This document shows positions 1 through 6,626 of a DNA stretch of 64,000 nucleotides, piece by piece; the stretch's first letter is position 1, and each line of letters starts with the position of its first letter. The stretch is from an uncultured Oscillibacter sp. (GTDB lineage: Bacteria; Bacillota; Clostridia; Oscillospirales; Oscillospiraceae). Location: contig CAJTKE010000007.1 in assembly GCA_910576865.1 (NCBI GenBank), forward strand, positions 1-64,000. The letters are read 5' to 3'. The position numbers and the translations under genes were made by a program. The notes under the pieces were generated by a model. It did not search any database, was not told the DNA's origin, and worked only from the letters and a program-made list of their open reading frames with translations.

Positions 1-560
1 CACCAGTACACGGGCTTGAGGCCCTTGTAGATATACCCCTTCTTGTACATCTCCCCGAAGACCTTCACCTCCTCGGCCTCGAAGCCGGGGTCCATGGTCA
101 GATAGGGGTGGTCCCAGTCGCCCACCACGCCGATGCGCTTGAAGGCCTCCCGCTGGACGTCCACATAGTGGGCGGCGAAGTCATGGCAGGCGGAGCGGAA
201 GTCGGGGATGGACATGGCCTTGTGGTTCAGCTTGTTCTGCTTGATGATGTTGGACTCGATGGGCATGCCGTGGTTGTCCCAGCCGGGGATATAGGGGGTG
301 TAGTAGCCCCGCATGGCGTAGGACCGGGTGATGATGTCCTTGATGGCCTTGTTCATGGCCGTGCCCATGTGGATGGACCCGTTGGAGAACGGGGGGCCGT
401 CGTGGAGGTTGAACAGGGGCTTGCCCTCGTTCTTTTTGAGGAGCTCGTGGTAGACGTCCTCGCTCTCCCAGCGCCTCAGCATCTCCGGTTCCCGCTTGGG
501 CAGGCCCGCCCGCATGGGGAAGTCGGTCTTCGGCAGGTTGATGGTCTTGTTGTAGTCCAT
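1..560 (-). CDS. ileS: Isoleucyl-tRNA synthetase, N-terminal part (gene runs off the window)
   Basis: Charges tRNA-Ile with isoleucine in the cytoplasm. The visible 186 codons begin MDYNKTINLPKTDFPMRAGL and carry the class I signature: GPPFSNGSIHMGTAMNK holds the HIGH-type motif (HMGT), preceded by the typical NLHDGPPF strand, and followed by the GWDNHGMPIE motif seen in IleRS. The start is the ATG at 558-560, which has an AAAGGAGT ribosome site eight bases upstream. The KMSKS loop, editing domain and zinc region lie outside the window. An NTF2-like gene lies 55 bp upstream on the same strand, and upstream of that is a T-box whose specifier reads AUC, so expression should rise when tRNA-Ile is uncharged. 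Identity is firm. Confidence 0.96.
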   Translation of the reverse strand, partial: MDYNKTINLPKTDFPMRAGLPKREPEMLRRWESEDVYHELLKKNEGKPLFNLHDGPPFSNGSIHMGTAMNKAIKDIITRSYAMRGYYTPYIPGWDNHGMPIESNIIKQNKLNHKAMSIPDFRSACHDFAAHYVDVQREAFKRIGVVGDWDHPYLTMDPGFEAEEVKVFGEMYKKGYIYKGLKPVYW

Positions 561-615
561 TTTGTATTACTCCTTTATAATATTGCTATTTGTATTTTAG
601 TAAGCTACCATCAAA

Positions 616-1134
616 TTAAAAATAGAAGTTTGTCCGCCAGGGCCCGCTGCCGCAGGTGTTCTGGGACACCTTGTCAATTTTCCACTCTCCGGCCTCCGGT
701 TTCAGCTCAAAGCGGCAGTCGCTGCCGAAGCCGTCGAAGGCCCGGACAATCACCACGGCCTTGCTCTTGCTTTTCATGGTGAAGACAATCTCTGCCGTTC
801 CCTTCAAGCAGGCAAAATCCGCCGGGTCTCCCATGCTCTGGCAACAGTCCCGCCGCTGGGCCAAAAGCTTTTCCGTACAGCGGGAGTCCAGCAGGGCTTT
901 GTAAGCGTCCCGGTAGTAATCCCAAAGGGCTTTGCTGTTGGGGTGGGCCTGGGTGGAGTAAATACCGCCGGGGCGTTCCGCCCGCTGCTTCTGTCCCCGG
1001 GCGCAAAACTTCTCCTCCAAGGCGCAGAGGCCCCGCAGAAGCTCTATCAACGGCGGGACGATCTCCTCCGCCAGGGGGCGGAACTTCTCCGGGGTGTCCT
1101 CAAGGGCCAGCGTAATAGTACCCGGCAGCTTCAA
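616..1134 (-). CDS. Small NTF2-fold-like protein of unknown function
   Basis: A 172-residue acidic-to-neutral protein without signal peptide or membrane segment. The N-terminal half is helical (LALEDTPEKFRPLAEEIVPP), and the C-terminal half has beta strands ending in FELKPEAGEWKIDKVS, a pattern like the last strand pair of NTF2/SnoaL-like proteins and of NTF2-type immunity proteins; this is a resemblance, not a family match. The likely start is TTG at 1132-1134, nine bases after a TTGGAG site; the ATG at 1141-1143 is too close to that site. The open frame upstream of these starts crosses the T-box terminator and is not coding. It sits between the T-box and ileS on the same strand, so it probably shares the tRNA-Ile-responsive transcript. 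Confidence 0.7.
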   Translation of the reverse strand: MKLPGTITLALEDTPEKFRPLAEEIVPPLIELLRGLCALEEKFCARGQKQRAERPGGIYSTQAHPNSKALWDYYRDAYKALLDSRCTEKLLAQRRDCCQSMGDPADFACLKGTAEIVFTMKSKSKAVVIVRAFDGFGSDCRFELKPEAGEWKIDKVSQNTCGSGPWRTNFYF

Positions 1135-1206
1135 CGTTATCATCTCCAAATGGTATTTTATTAAACGCAGAATACGGTTTGTATTGTGTGCATATCCGAG
1201 AACATC

Positions 1207-1490
1207 AAAAAACGCCTCCGTCTCCCTTTCAAGAGACGGAGGCGCTGTCATACGCTCCGCGATACCACTCTTCTTGCCGCCCCCTCGCGGGGAACGGCCC
1301 CTCATGGCCCGCCAACACGGGCCGGCGGAATAACGCCCGCCAAACGTCCTTACCTACTCGCGTCGTCTTTCAGCAGGAGGCTCCAAGGTGATTTTCGCCG
1401 CCACTCCCGGCCGCCTCGCACCAAAACGGCGGCTCTCTTGGCGGGTTGATGCGCGGCTACTCGTCCTTATCAACGCCAAATGTTCAGTTG
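1207..1490 (-). promoter_or_regulatory. T-box leader with Ile (AUC) specifier and intrinsic terminator
   Basis: On the minus strand the leader has the AGAGTGGTATCGCGG T-box sequence at about 1256-1272 (consensus AGGGTGGTACCGCG). A 12-bp terminator stem follows (1233-1244 with 1213-1224) and then a run of T. Stem I features are visible near the 5' end, including GATAAGGACGAGTAG and the GGTGCGA-type loop. The triplet ATC at 1390-1392, in the context AAAATCACC, is placed like a specifier codon and is followed by a purine, which fits isoleucine and the downstream ileS. Binding of uncharged tRNA-Ile should stabilise the antiterminator and allow read-through. Confidence 0.9.
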
Positions 1491-1496
1491 CACCTT

Positions 1497-1524
1497 ATGA
1501 TAACACGTTTTTCTCGTTTGTCAA
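1497..1524 (-). promoter_or_regulatory. Promoter of the T-box/ileS transcript
   Basis: On the minus strand TTGACA (1519-1524) and TATCAT (1497-1502) are separated by 16 bases, just upstream of the T-box leader. Confidence 0.75.
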
Positions 1525-1555
1525 CCAGTAAAATTGCAAATTTTCCAATGAACGC

Positions 1556-1711
1556 TCAGCGCTTTTTATGAAGGGCTTCCAGCGCCAGCTCGCCCGCAAG
1601 CTTAAAAAGGGTGTCGGACAGTACCTGCTCGATGCTCCGTCCCGCTTGCTTTGCCACCTTCTCATAAAACGCCGCCGTTTCCGCCGACAGGCGGATTTTG
1701 TATTCTTTCAT
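1556..1711 (-). CDS. 51-residue ribbon-helix-helix-like small protein
   Basis: The reading frame MKEYKIRLSAETAAFYEKVA...HKKR is 51 codons, too short for most gene finders. It has an excellent ribosome site (GGGGGAGGTG, four bases before ATG at 1709-1711). The short beta strand followed by two helices (EYKIRLS, then ETAAFYEKVAKQAGRS and EQVLSDTLFKLAGE) resembles the MetJ/Arc ribbon-helix-helix fold of small DNA-binding or antitoxin proteins. It is transcribed divergently from the interrupted XRE gene starting at 1810, with about 100 bases between, so the two may have formed one regulatory unit. Function unknown. Confidence 0.6.
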   Translation of the reverse strand: MKEYKIRLSAETAAFYEKVAKQAGRSIEQVLSDTLFKLAGELALEALHKKR

Positions 1712-1809
1712 CGTGGTCACCTCCCCCTTACTATTCTATGCGATTTTTGCATAAGAATCAATATGCATTTTTCGTATATCCTAAAATAGTAAAAAAGGAG
1801 GGGGAGGCC

Positions 1810-2022
1810 ATGTATCGTCGGCTGCGGGACTTAAGAGAAGACCATGACCTGCCCCAACGGGCTCTGGCGGAGCTGCTTCATGTGTCCTAGGCAACATATT
1901 CCCGCTATGAGAGCGGTGACCTGGATATTCCCAGCGGGGCCCTGATTGCGCTGGCCAAACACTATCACACCAGCATTGACTATCTGCTGGGGATAACGGA
2001 TGATCCGCAACCTCGTTGGTGA
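1810..2022 (+). pseudogene. XRE-family HTH regulator interrupted by an in-frame TAG
   Basis: The frame MYRRLRDLREDHDLPQRALAELLHVS is followed by TAG at 1888-1890 and then continues without shift as ATYSRYESGDLDIPSGALIA...DPQPRW to TGA at 2020-2022. Together this is a standard 70-residue Cro/C1-type helix-turn-helix protein. The stop falls in the recognition helix, at a position where this family normally has glutamine (VSQATYSRYE), so a single CAG-to-TAG change explains it. The start has a good site (GGAGGGGGAGGCC). It may be an inactivated gene, a sequencing error or a suppressed codon; see findings. Its neighbour on the other strand is the small protein at 1556-1711. Confidence 0.75.
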
Positions 2023-2058
2023 AAATCCTTCGTCTCCCAAAAAGGCCCGCCCTGTCTC

Positions 2059-2086
2059 TTGACAAAGCGGCCCGGTTTGGTATAAT
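2059..2086 (+). promoter_or_regulatory. Promoter of antisense RNA 1
   Basis: TTGACA (2059-2064) and TATAAT (2081-2086, preceded by TGG) are 16 bases apart. Both hexamers are perfect. No coding region starts downstream on this strand; the transcript would run into the 3' part of the peptide gene at 2171-2257 on the other strand. Confidence 0.8.
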
Positions 2087-2091
2087 GAACA

Positions 2092-2250
2092 TGGAAGGGC
2101 GCTGCCACACGGCGGCTGGCCCTAAAGCTAAACGAGATTACCCGCTAGCCGCTCGGTGCCCGCCGGACGGCTAGCACGCTTTTGTGGTAAGTATCCACGT
2201 CCACATGGCGCAAAGCGCCAGGAAACGCAGTACGGCGACAAGCCGTCTCT
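2092..2250 (+). ncRNA. Putative antisense RNA opposite 28-residue peptide 1
   Basis: Predicted transcript from the promoter at 2059-2086. Its first 80 bases match, with substitutions, the start of the mirror-image RNA made from 2688-2715 (shared ATGGAAGG..CGC, CACGGCGG, CCGGACGG, CACGCTTT). It contains GC-rich stem-loops and is complementary to the end and stop codon of the peptide gene. The 3' end is not defined by an obvious terminator, so the right boundary is approximate. Confidence 0.6.
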
Positions 2251-2257
2251 TCCACAT
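2171..2257 (-). CDS. 28-residue hydrophobic peptide, candidate type I toxin (copy 1)
   Basis: The peptide starts MWKRRLVAVLRFLALCAM and ends ILTTKAC: a basic N terminus, one hydrophobic stretch of about 18 residues, then a polar tail. This is the layout of membrane-acting type I toxins. The ribosome site AAAGGAGGTG lies eight bases before ATG at 2255-2257 (an ATG six bases further upstream is too close). It has its own promoter (TTGACA-17-TATGAT, 2337-2365), and its TAG stop lies in the 5' arm of a hairpin. A second peptide of equal length, MWRRRL...LTMKAC at 2515-2601, is a clear paralogue in mirror orientation. I do not recognise the family; toxin function is inferred from architecture. Confidence 0.65.
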   Translation of the reverse strand: MWKRRLVAVLRFLALCAMWTWILTTKAC

Positions 2258-2336
2258 CCGCATCACCTCCTTTTGACCGAGATCGCAGGAGATGAGCCAA
2301 CCGCTTATTGTGTGCAACAGCGTCCTTCCGCTCCTG

Positions 2337-2365
2337 ATCATATCAGGAGCGCCGTTTTTTGTCAA
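2337..2365 (-). promoter_or_regulatory. Promoter of peptide 1 mRNA
   Basis: On the minus strand TTGACA (2360-2365) and TATGAT (2337-2342) are 17 bases apart. A palindrome (CTCCTGATATGATCAGGAG) overlaps the -10 region and start site, which could fold in the mRNA leader or act as an operator. Confidence 0.8.
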
Positions 2366-2390
2366 ATCCTCCCGGGCCTCATGGTGACGG

Positions 2391-2420
2391 AAAAAGGGCG
2401 CCCCGAAAGGGGCGCCCTTT
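2391..2420. terminator. Bidirectional hairpin between the two divergent peptide promoters
   Basis: A 9-bp stem (2396-2404 with 2409-2417) closes a GAAA loop and has A tracts on the left and T on the right, so it could stop transcription from either side. It lies between the -35 elements of the two divergent peptide promoters. Confidence 0.6.
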
Positions 2421-2447
2421 GACAAAAGCCGCCGGGTCTGGCAGGAT
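2419..2447 (+). promoter_or_regulatory. Weak promoter of peptide 2 mRNA
   Basis: TTGACA (2419-2424) is followed after 17 bases by CAGGAT (2442-2447), aligned with the TATGAT of the mirror-image promoter. The -10 has decayed relative to copy 1. Confidence 0.5.
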
Positions 2448-2514
2448 AACGGCAGAAGGATGCTGCTGCATGAAAAGGCGGTTGGCCACTCCCTTGGGAA
2501 AGGGGGTGAAGCTG

Positions 2515-2601
2515 ATGTGGAGAAGACGGCTGTACATAGTACTCCGGTTTCTGGTGTGTCTGGTCTTTTGGGCCTGCATACTGACCATGAAAGCGTGTTG
2601 A
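2515..2601 (+). CDS. 28-residue hydrophobic peptide, candidate type I toxin (copy 2)
   Basis: The peptide starts MWRRRLYIVLRFLVCLVF and ends ILTMKAC. Length, basic start, single hydrophobic helix and KAC end match the copy at 2171-2257 (about 60 per cent identical by eye). The site AAAGGGGGTG precedes ATG at 2515 by six bases. The stop TGA lies in the 5' arm of a long stem-loop (about 2597-2631). A strong promoter on the opposite strand (2688-2715) would make an RNA covering this 3' end. It is too short for standard gene calling; the support is conservation between the two copies and the shared regulatory layout. Confidence 0.65.
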   Translation: MWRRRLYIVLRFLVCLVFWACILTMKAC

Positions 2602-2681
2602 CCGTCCGGCCGGAACCCGAACGGTCAACTCTCCAAGTTGTTGACAGGTAAGGGCTGACCGCCGTGCGGCGGCGTCCTTCC
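2560..2681 (-). ncRNA. Putative antisense RNA opposite 28-residue peptide 2
   Basis: Predicted RNA from the minus-strand promoter at 2688-2715. It folds into several stems: a GCCGCC/GGCGG hairpin, GTCAACAACTTGGAGAGTTGAC, and a long GTTGACCG...CGGTCAAC stem complementary to the toxin-gene terminator. It is similar in sequence to antisense RNA 1. The left end is approximate. Confidence 0.6.
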
Positions 2682-2687
2682 ATATTC

Positions 2688-2715
2688 ATTATACCAAACC
2701 GGGCGCTTTTGTCAA
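2688..2715 (-). promoter_or_regulatory. Promoter of antisense RNA 2
   Basis: On the minus strand TTGACA (2710-2715) and TATAAT (2688-2693) are 16 bases apart. The spacer ends GCCCGGTTTGG... exactly as in the promoter at 2059-2086, so the two are mirror-image copies. Confidence 0.8.
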
Positions 2716-2721
2716 GAGGCC

Positions 2722-3561
2722 TCAGTACCCGATAATCAGCCCCTTCTCCATGGCGTAGAAGCTGGTGAGGCCCCGGCAGGGGAAGATCTCCACGCTCTTC
2801 ACCGGCAGGTCCCGGAGAATCTGCTCCCTCAGCTTCATGGCCCCGGGCAGGTTCTCGCAGTGGCAGAGGATGACCTCCGCCCCGGTGCAGTCCTTGCTCT
2901 CCCCCATCAGGGCGGTGATGGCCTGATAGGTTTTCTGCTCCCCCCGGGCCTTGCCCGCCACGTGGATGGTGCCCTGGGGCGTGGCGTCGGCGATGACGTG
3001 GATGCCCAGGGAGTGGAGCAGGGTGCCAATCAAGGGGCGCATCCGGCCGTTCTTGATGAGGTTGTCGAAGTTCTCCAGGGTGAAGCAGGTCCGCAAAGCC
3101 GCCTGATACAGCCGCAGCTGGGCGCAGATGTCCTCGAAGTCCCCTCCGGCCTCCAGCAGCTCCTTCGCCCGGCGGATGAGCAGGATCATGGCCCCCGCCG
3201 TGGCCTTGGAGTCGATGACGCAGATCTCCTTCTCCGGGTGCTCCTCCAGGGCCAGCTCCCGGCCCATCACCGCCGCGTTGTAGGTCCCGGAGAGGTTGGC
3301 GGAGATGGTGAAGCAGATGCTCCGGTCCGCCTCCTCGAAGCTCTTGGCGAAGGCGGCGGGAGAGGGGCAGGCGGTGGAGGCGGCGGACTTCTCCTGGGCC
3401 ATGGCCCCCAGAAGCAGGGGGATGTCCAGGGCGTCGTTGTCCAGGAACTCCCGCTCTCCCACCTGGATGCGCAGGGGCACCGTCTCAAAGAGGACGCTCC
3501 CCCCGTCGAAGCCGCTCATGCGCAGGTCGCAGCTGCTGTCGCTCACGATTTTACAAGTCAT
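2722..3561 (-). CDS. DegV family fatty-acid-binding protein
   Basis: Members bind a fatty acid between two alpha/beta domains; some (FakB) deliver it to the fatty acid kinase FakA for phosphorylation and membrane lipid synthesis. The 279-residue protein starts MTCKIVSDSSCDL, the family's hallmark strand, and has the conserved TACPSPAAFAKSFEE segment, ISANLSGTYNAA, and IDSKATAGAM motifs that line the lipid head-group pocket. Length is normal for the family (about 280). The ATG at 3559-3561 is chosen over one three codons earlier because it has GGGGTG at a workable distance and matches the family start. It has its own promoter (3606-3634). No fakA homologue is in the window, so the partner is unknown. 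Confidence 0.9.
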   Translation of the reverse strand: MTCKIVSDSSCDLRMSGFDGGSVLFETVPLRIQVGEREFLDNDALDIPLLLGAMAQEKSAASTACPSPAAFAKSFEEADRSICFTISANLSGTYNAAVMGRELALEEHPEKEICVIDSKATAGAMILLIRRAKELLEAGGDFEDICAQLRLYQAALRTCFTLENFDNLIKNGRMRPLIGTLLHSLGIHVIADATPQGTIHVAGKARGEQKTYQAITALMGESKDCTGAEVILCHCENLPGAMKLREQILRDLPVKSVEIFPCRGLTSFYAMEKGLIIGY

Positions 3562-3605
3562 ATAAAGCACCCCGCAATATGGTTTTTAATATCATGTCTT
3601 CTGTT

Positions 3606-3634
3606 ATCATACCGTATTCTTCCGGAGTTGTCAA
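3606..3634 (-). promoter_or_regulatory. Promoter of the degV-family gene
   Basis: TTGACA (3629-3634) and TATGAT (3606-3611) on the minus strand, 17 bases apart, about 45 bases upstream of the start codon. Confidence 0.8.
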
Positions 3635-3712
3635 CCGGAAACGGGAAAATCCCCGGAAAAATTTCCGCCGGGGAACGGGAATTTTTCCGGCCGGTTGCCA
3701 GTTGACATAACG

Positions 3713-3734
3713 ATGTGGAGAACTCTGTGGATAA
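3713..3734 (-). other. Two DnaA-box-like 9-mers
   Basis: Reading the minus strand, TTATCCACA (3726-3734, a perfect DnaA box) lies four bases from TTCTCCACA (3713-3721, one mismatch). Both point the same way in the intergenic region upstream of the topoisomerase gene. They may be a DnaA-controlled promoter region or chance. Confidence 0.4.
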
Positions 3735-3873
3735 TGTGCAAAACTCCCTTCCCGGAAGGGGTTCCAAGAGGTAACAAATCGGTTATGAAAAAGTAACAAA
3801 AGTAACATTTTCGCCGAAAACGGCGGCGGAGGCCGGGAAAGGGCGGGAAAGGGTCCCGGGGGCGGCGGGGGGC

Positions 3874-3902
3874 TTGAACCTGGGAAGGTCTTGTGATATA
3901 AT
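3874..3902 (+). promoter_or_regulatory. Promoter of the topoisomerase operon
   Basis: TTGAAC (3874-3879) and TATAAT (3897-3902), 17 bases apart, about 110 bases upstream of parE. Confidence 0.75.
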
Positions 3903-4010
3903 CGAACCGTTTCAAAATCCCGGACAAAGTCCGGCTTTTCCCCCCTGTATCTTGTGCCTGGGGACGAAAAAGATACATTCCCGGCGGATGCCGCCGGTTT
4001 TGGAGGAGCT

Positions 4011-6002
4011 ATGGCGAAAAAACAGGATTACGGCAACGACAGCATTTCCGCCCTGAAGGGCGCGGACCGGGTGCGGAAACGGCCCGGGGTCATCTTCGGG
4101 TCCGACGGCCTGGACGGCTGCGAGCACGCGGTCTTCGAGATTTTATCCAACTCCATCGACGAGGCCCGGGAGGGCCACGGGACCTCCATCAGCGTCACCC
4201 GCTTCCGGGACCACAGCGTGGAGGTGGAGGATGCGGGCCGGGGCTGCCCGGTGGACTGGAACGAGAAGGAGCAGAAGTACAACTGGGAGCTGGTGTTCTG
4301 CGAGCTCTACGCCGGGGGCAAGTATGACAATGTCTCCGGGGACAACTACGAGTTCTCCCTGGGCCTCAACGGCCTGGGCTCCTGCGCCACCCAGTACGCC
4401 TCCCGGTATATGGACGTCACCGTGTGGCGGGACGGGTTCGAGTACCGCCTCCGCTTTGAGCGGGGGGAGATCGTGGGGGAGCTCCAAAAGACCCCCCTGC
4501 CCAAATCCCAGGCGAAGAAGACCGGCACCCGGACCCGCTGGCTTCCGGACCTGGACGTGTTCACGGACATCGCCGTCCCGGCGGAGTACTTTCAGGACGT
4601 CTGCAAGCGGCAGGCGGTGGTGAACGCCGGGATCACCTTCCACTTCAAGAATGAGACCGGGCCGGGGACCTTTGAAGAGACGGACTTCGTCTACGAGAAC
4701 GGCGTGGCGGACTATGTCGCCGAGCTGGCGGGGGACAACAGCCTCACCTCCCCCGCCTTCTGGCAGGCGGAGAAGCGGGGCCGGGACCGGGAGGACAAGC
4801 CGGAGTACAAGGTGAAGCTCAGCGCGGCCTTCTGCTTTTCCAACCGGGTGAACGTGGTGGAGCACTACCACAACTCCAGCTGGCTGGAGCACGGGGGAAG
4901 CCCCGAGAAGGCCAGCCGCTCCGCCTTTGTCTCCGCCATCGACAAGTACCTCCGGGAGCAGGGGAAGTACCAGAAGAACGAGAGCAGGGTCACCTGGGCG
5001 GACGTGGAGGACTGCCTGATTCTGGTGACCAGCAACTTCTCCACCCAGACCTCCTACGAGAACCAGACGAAAAAGGCCATCACCAACAAGTTCGTCCAGG
5101 AGGCCATGACGGAGTTCCTCCGGTCCAACCTGGAGATCTATTTCATAGAGAACCACTTCGACGCGGAGAAGATCGCGGAGCAGGTCCTGCTGAACAAGCG
5201 GAGCCGGGAGAAGGCGGAGGAGGCCCGGCTGAGCATCAAGAAGAAGCTCAGCGGCAGCGTGGACATCGCCAACCGGGTGCAGAAGTTCGTGGACTGCCGG
5301 ACGAAGGACGTGGAGCGCCGGGAGATCTACATCGTGGAGGGCGACTCGGCCCTCGGCAGCGTGAAGCTGGCCCGGGACTCGGAGTACCAGGGCATCATGC
5401 CCATCCGGGGGAAGATTCTGAACTGCCTGAAGGCGGACTACGCCCGGATCTTCAAGAGCGAGATCATCACGGACCTCATCAAGGTCCTGGGCTGCGGCGT
5501 GGAGGTCACGAACAGGCACGCCAAGGACGTGTCCTCCTTCGACCTGGGGAATCTCCGGTGGAGCAAGGTGGTGATCTGCACCGACGGCGACGTGGACGGC
5601 TTCCAGATTCGGACCCTGGTGCTGACCATGCTCTACCGCCTGACCCCGACGCTGATCCGGGAGGGGTATGTCTATATCGCGGAAACCCCGCTGTTTGAAA
5701 TCAACTGTGGGGAGAAGACCTGGTTCGCCTACTCAGACAAGGAGAAGAACGACATCGTCCGGGAGCTGGAGGGGAAGAAATACAAGATCGACCGCTCCAA
5801 GGGCCTGGGCGAGAACGACCCGGACATGATGTGGCTGACGACGATGAACCCGGAGACCCGGCGCTTGATCCGGGTGATGCCGGAGGATGTGGAGCGGACG
5901 GCGGCGGTGTTTGACCTCCTCCTGGGGGACAACCTCCAGGGGCGGAAGGACCATATCGCGGAGAATGGGTACAAGTATCTGGAGATGGCGGACATCTCGT
6001 GA
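4011..6002 (+). CDS. parE: DNA topoisomerase IV/gyrase subunit B (ParE-like)
   Basis: ATPase subunit of a type IIA topoisomerase, which passes one DNA duplex through another to relax and decatenate chromosomes. The 663-residue protein has the GHKL ATPase fold with E43, N47 and D50 in EILSNSIDEA, a second motif VEDAGRGCP near residue 78, a QTKKAITNK-type transducer loop, a TOPRIM domain with the catalytic EGDSALGSVK near residue 444, and the metal-binding TDGDVDG near 524. The ATG at 4011 follows GGAGGAGCT; the open frame before it is not coding. Its partner parC is downstream. The pair is divergent from classical GyrAB, and ParE is the likelier role. Its stop overlaps the start of the RAYT gene (GTGA). 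Confidence 0.93.
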   Translation: MAKKQDYGNDSISALKGADRVRKRPGVIFGSDGLDGCEHAVFEILSNSIDEAREGHGTSISVTRFRDHSVEVEDAGRGCPVDWNEKEQKYNWELVFCELYAGGKYDNVSGDNYEFSLGLNGLGSCATQYASRYMDVTVWRDGFEYRLRFERGEIVGELQKTPLPKSQAKKTGTRTRWLPDLDVFTDIAVPAEYFQDVCKRQAVVNAGITFHFKNETGPGTFEETDFVYENGVADYVAELAGDNSLTSPAFWQAEKRGRDREDKPEYKVKLSAAFCFSNRVNVVEHYHNSSWLEHGGSPEKASRSAFVSAIDKYLREQGKYQKNESRVTWADVEDCLILVTSNFSTQTSYENQTKKAITNKFVQEAMTEFLRSNLEIYFIENHFDAEKIAEQVLLNKRSREKAEEARLSIKKKLSGSVDIANRVQKFVDCRTKDVERREIYIVEGDSALGSVKLARDSEYQGIMPIRGKILNCLKADYARIFKSEIITDLIKVLGCGVEVTNRHAKDVSSFDLGNLRWSKVVICTDGDVDGFQIRTLVLTMLYRLTPTLIREGYVYIAETPLFEINCGEKTWFAYSDKEKNDIVRELEGKKYKIDRSKGLGENDPDMMWLTTMNPETRRLIRVMPEDVERTAAVFDLLLGDNLQGRKDHIAENGYKYLEMADIS

Positions 6003-6571
6003 ACGATTGGGCACAGAGGAAGCCCCTCCGATTGCGGGGGTATGATTACGGCAGGACGGGGTATTATTTTGTGACGGTTTGCACGGCTGTGCGGGGAGAA
6101 AACATCCTCGCGGAAATTTTTCCCGGGGATGCACCTGTAGGGGCGATTATTAATCGCCCGATTATTAATCGCCCGATTGTTAATCGCCTGATTGTTAATC
6201 CCCCGTTTATCAATCCCCCTCCCCCAAAGGTTGCCCTGACCCCTGTGGGGAAAATTACGGAACAAGCCATTTCCGAAATCCCCTCCCATTATCCAAATAT
6301 AAAGGTAGACACATATGTCGTTATGCCGGACCATGTTCACATGATTTTGGAAATCCACGCAACGGGGGACGGGCGGCTGATAGCCGCCCCTACGGGGATG
6401 GATTTATCGAAGGTCATACAGCAATTTAAACGAGTGGTTTCAAAAACTGCCGGTTTTTCCATCTGGCAGCGCAGCTATTACGACCACATCGTCCGCAATC
6501 GAGAAGACCTGGAAAACATCCGCCAATACATCCAGACCAACCCTCAGAAATGGATATTGAGCAAGGAATAA
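5999..6571 (+). CDS. REP-associated tyrosine transposase (RAYT, Y1/IS200-like)
   Basis: A single-strand DNA nuclease of the HUH Y1 superfamily, 190 residues. It has the N-terminal RGYDYGRTGYYFVTVCT strand typical of RAYTs, the HUH metal motif in YVVMPDHVHMI near residue 110, and the nucleophile region WQRSYYDHIVRN near 160. Start GTG at 5999 overlaps the parE stop as GTGA, so translation is probably coupled. Between the first strand and the HUH motif there is an extra NRP-rich repeat (residues about 50-72), encoded by a REP palindrome followed by 15-bp tandem units; a second REP is in-frame near residue 125. It presumably mobilises or maintains the REP elements seen elsewhere in the window. 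Whether the enlarged protein is active is uncertain. Confidence 0.88.
   Translation: MNDWAQRKPLRLRGYDYGRTGYYFVTVCTAVRGENILAEIFPGDAPVGAIINRPIINRPIVNRLIVNPPFINPPPPKVALTPVGKITEQAISEIPSHYPNIKVDTYVVMPDHVHMILEIHATGDGRLIAAPTGMDLSKVIQQFKRVVSKTAGFSIWQRSYYDHIVRNREDLENIRQYIQTNPQKWILSKE
6134..6205 (+). repeat. REP element plus 15-bp tandem repeat inside the RAYT gene
   Basis: CCTGTAGGGGCGATTATTAA... (6134-6160) is a REP palindrome of the same family as the intergenic copies. It is followed by about four degenerate 15-bp units (ATTATTAATCGCCCG and variants) read as INRP/VNRL repeats. Confidence 0.8.
6371..6397 (-). repeat. Second in-frame REP element in the RAYT gene
   Basis: GGGCGGCTGATAGCCGCCCC followed by TACGGGG is the same palindrome in opposite orientation, identical in its first 20 bases to the copy at 25940-25962. 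It is translated as GRLIAAPTG. Confidence 0.8.
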
Positions 6572-6626
6572 CCACCACGCCAAAGAAGAAACCGCCCAAT
6601 CCCTCACGTCTACAGGAGGCCCCGAA

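Noticed and set aside
3700-3740. Chromosomal origin of replication
   Set aside because: Only two DnaA-like boxes, no AT-rich unwinding element, and no dnaA, dnaN or recF nearby.
5999-6571. A complete insertion sequence around the RAYT
   Set aside because: No left/right end structures or target sites; start overlaps the parE stop, which fits a resident RAYT gene rather than an IS200/IS605 unit.
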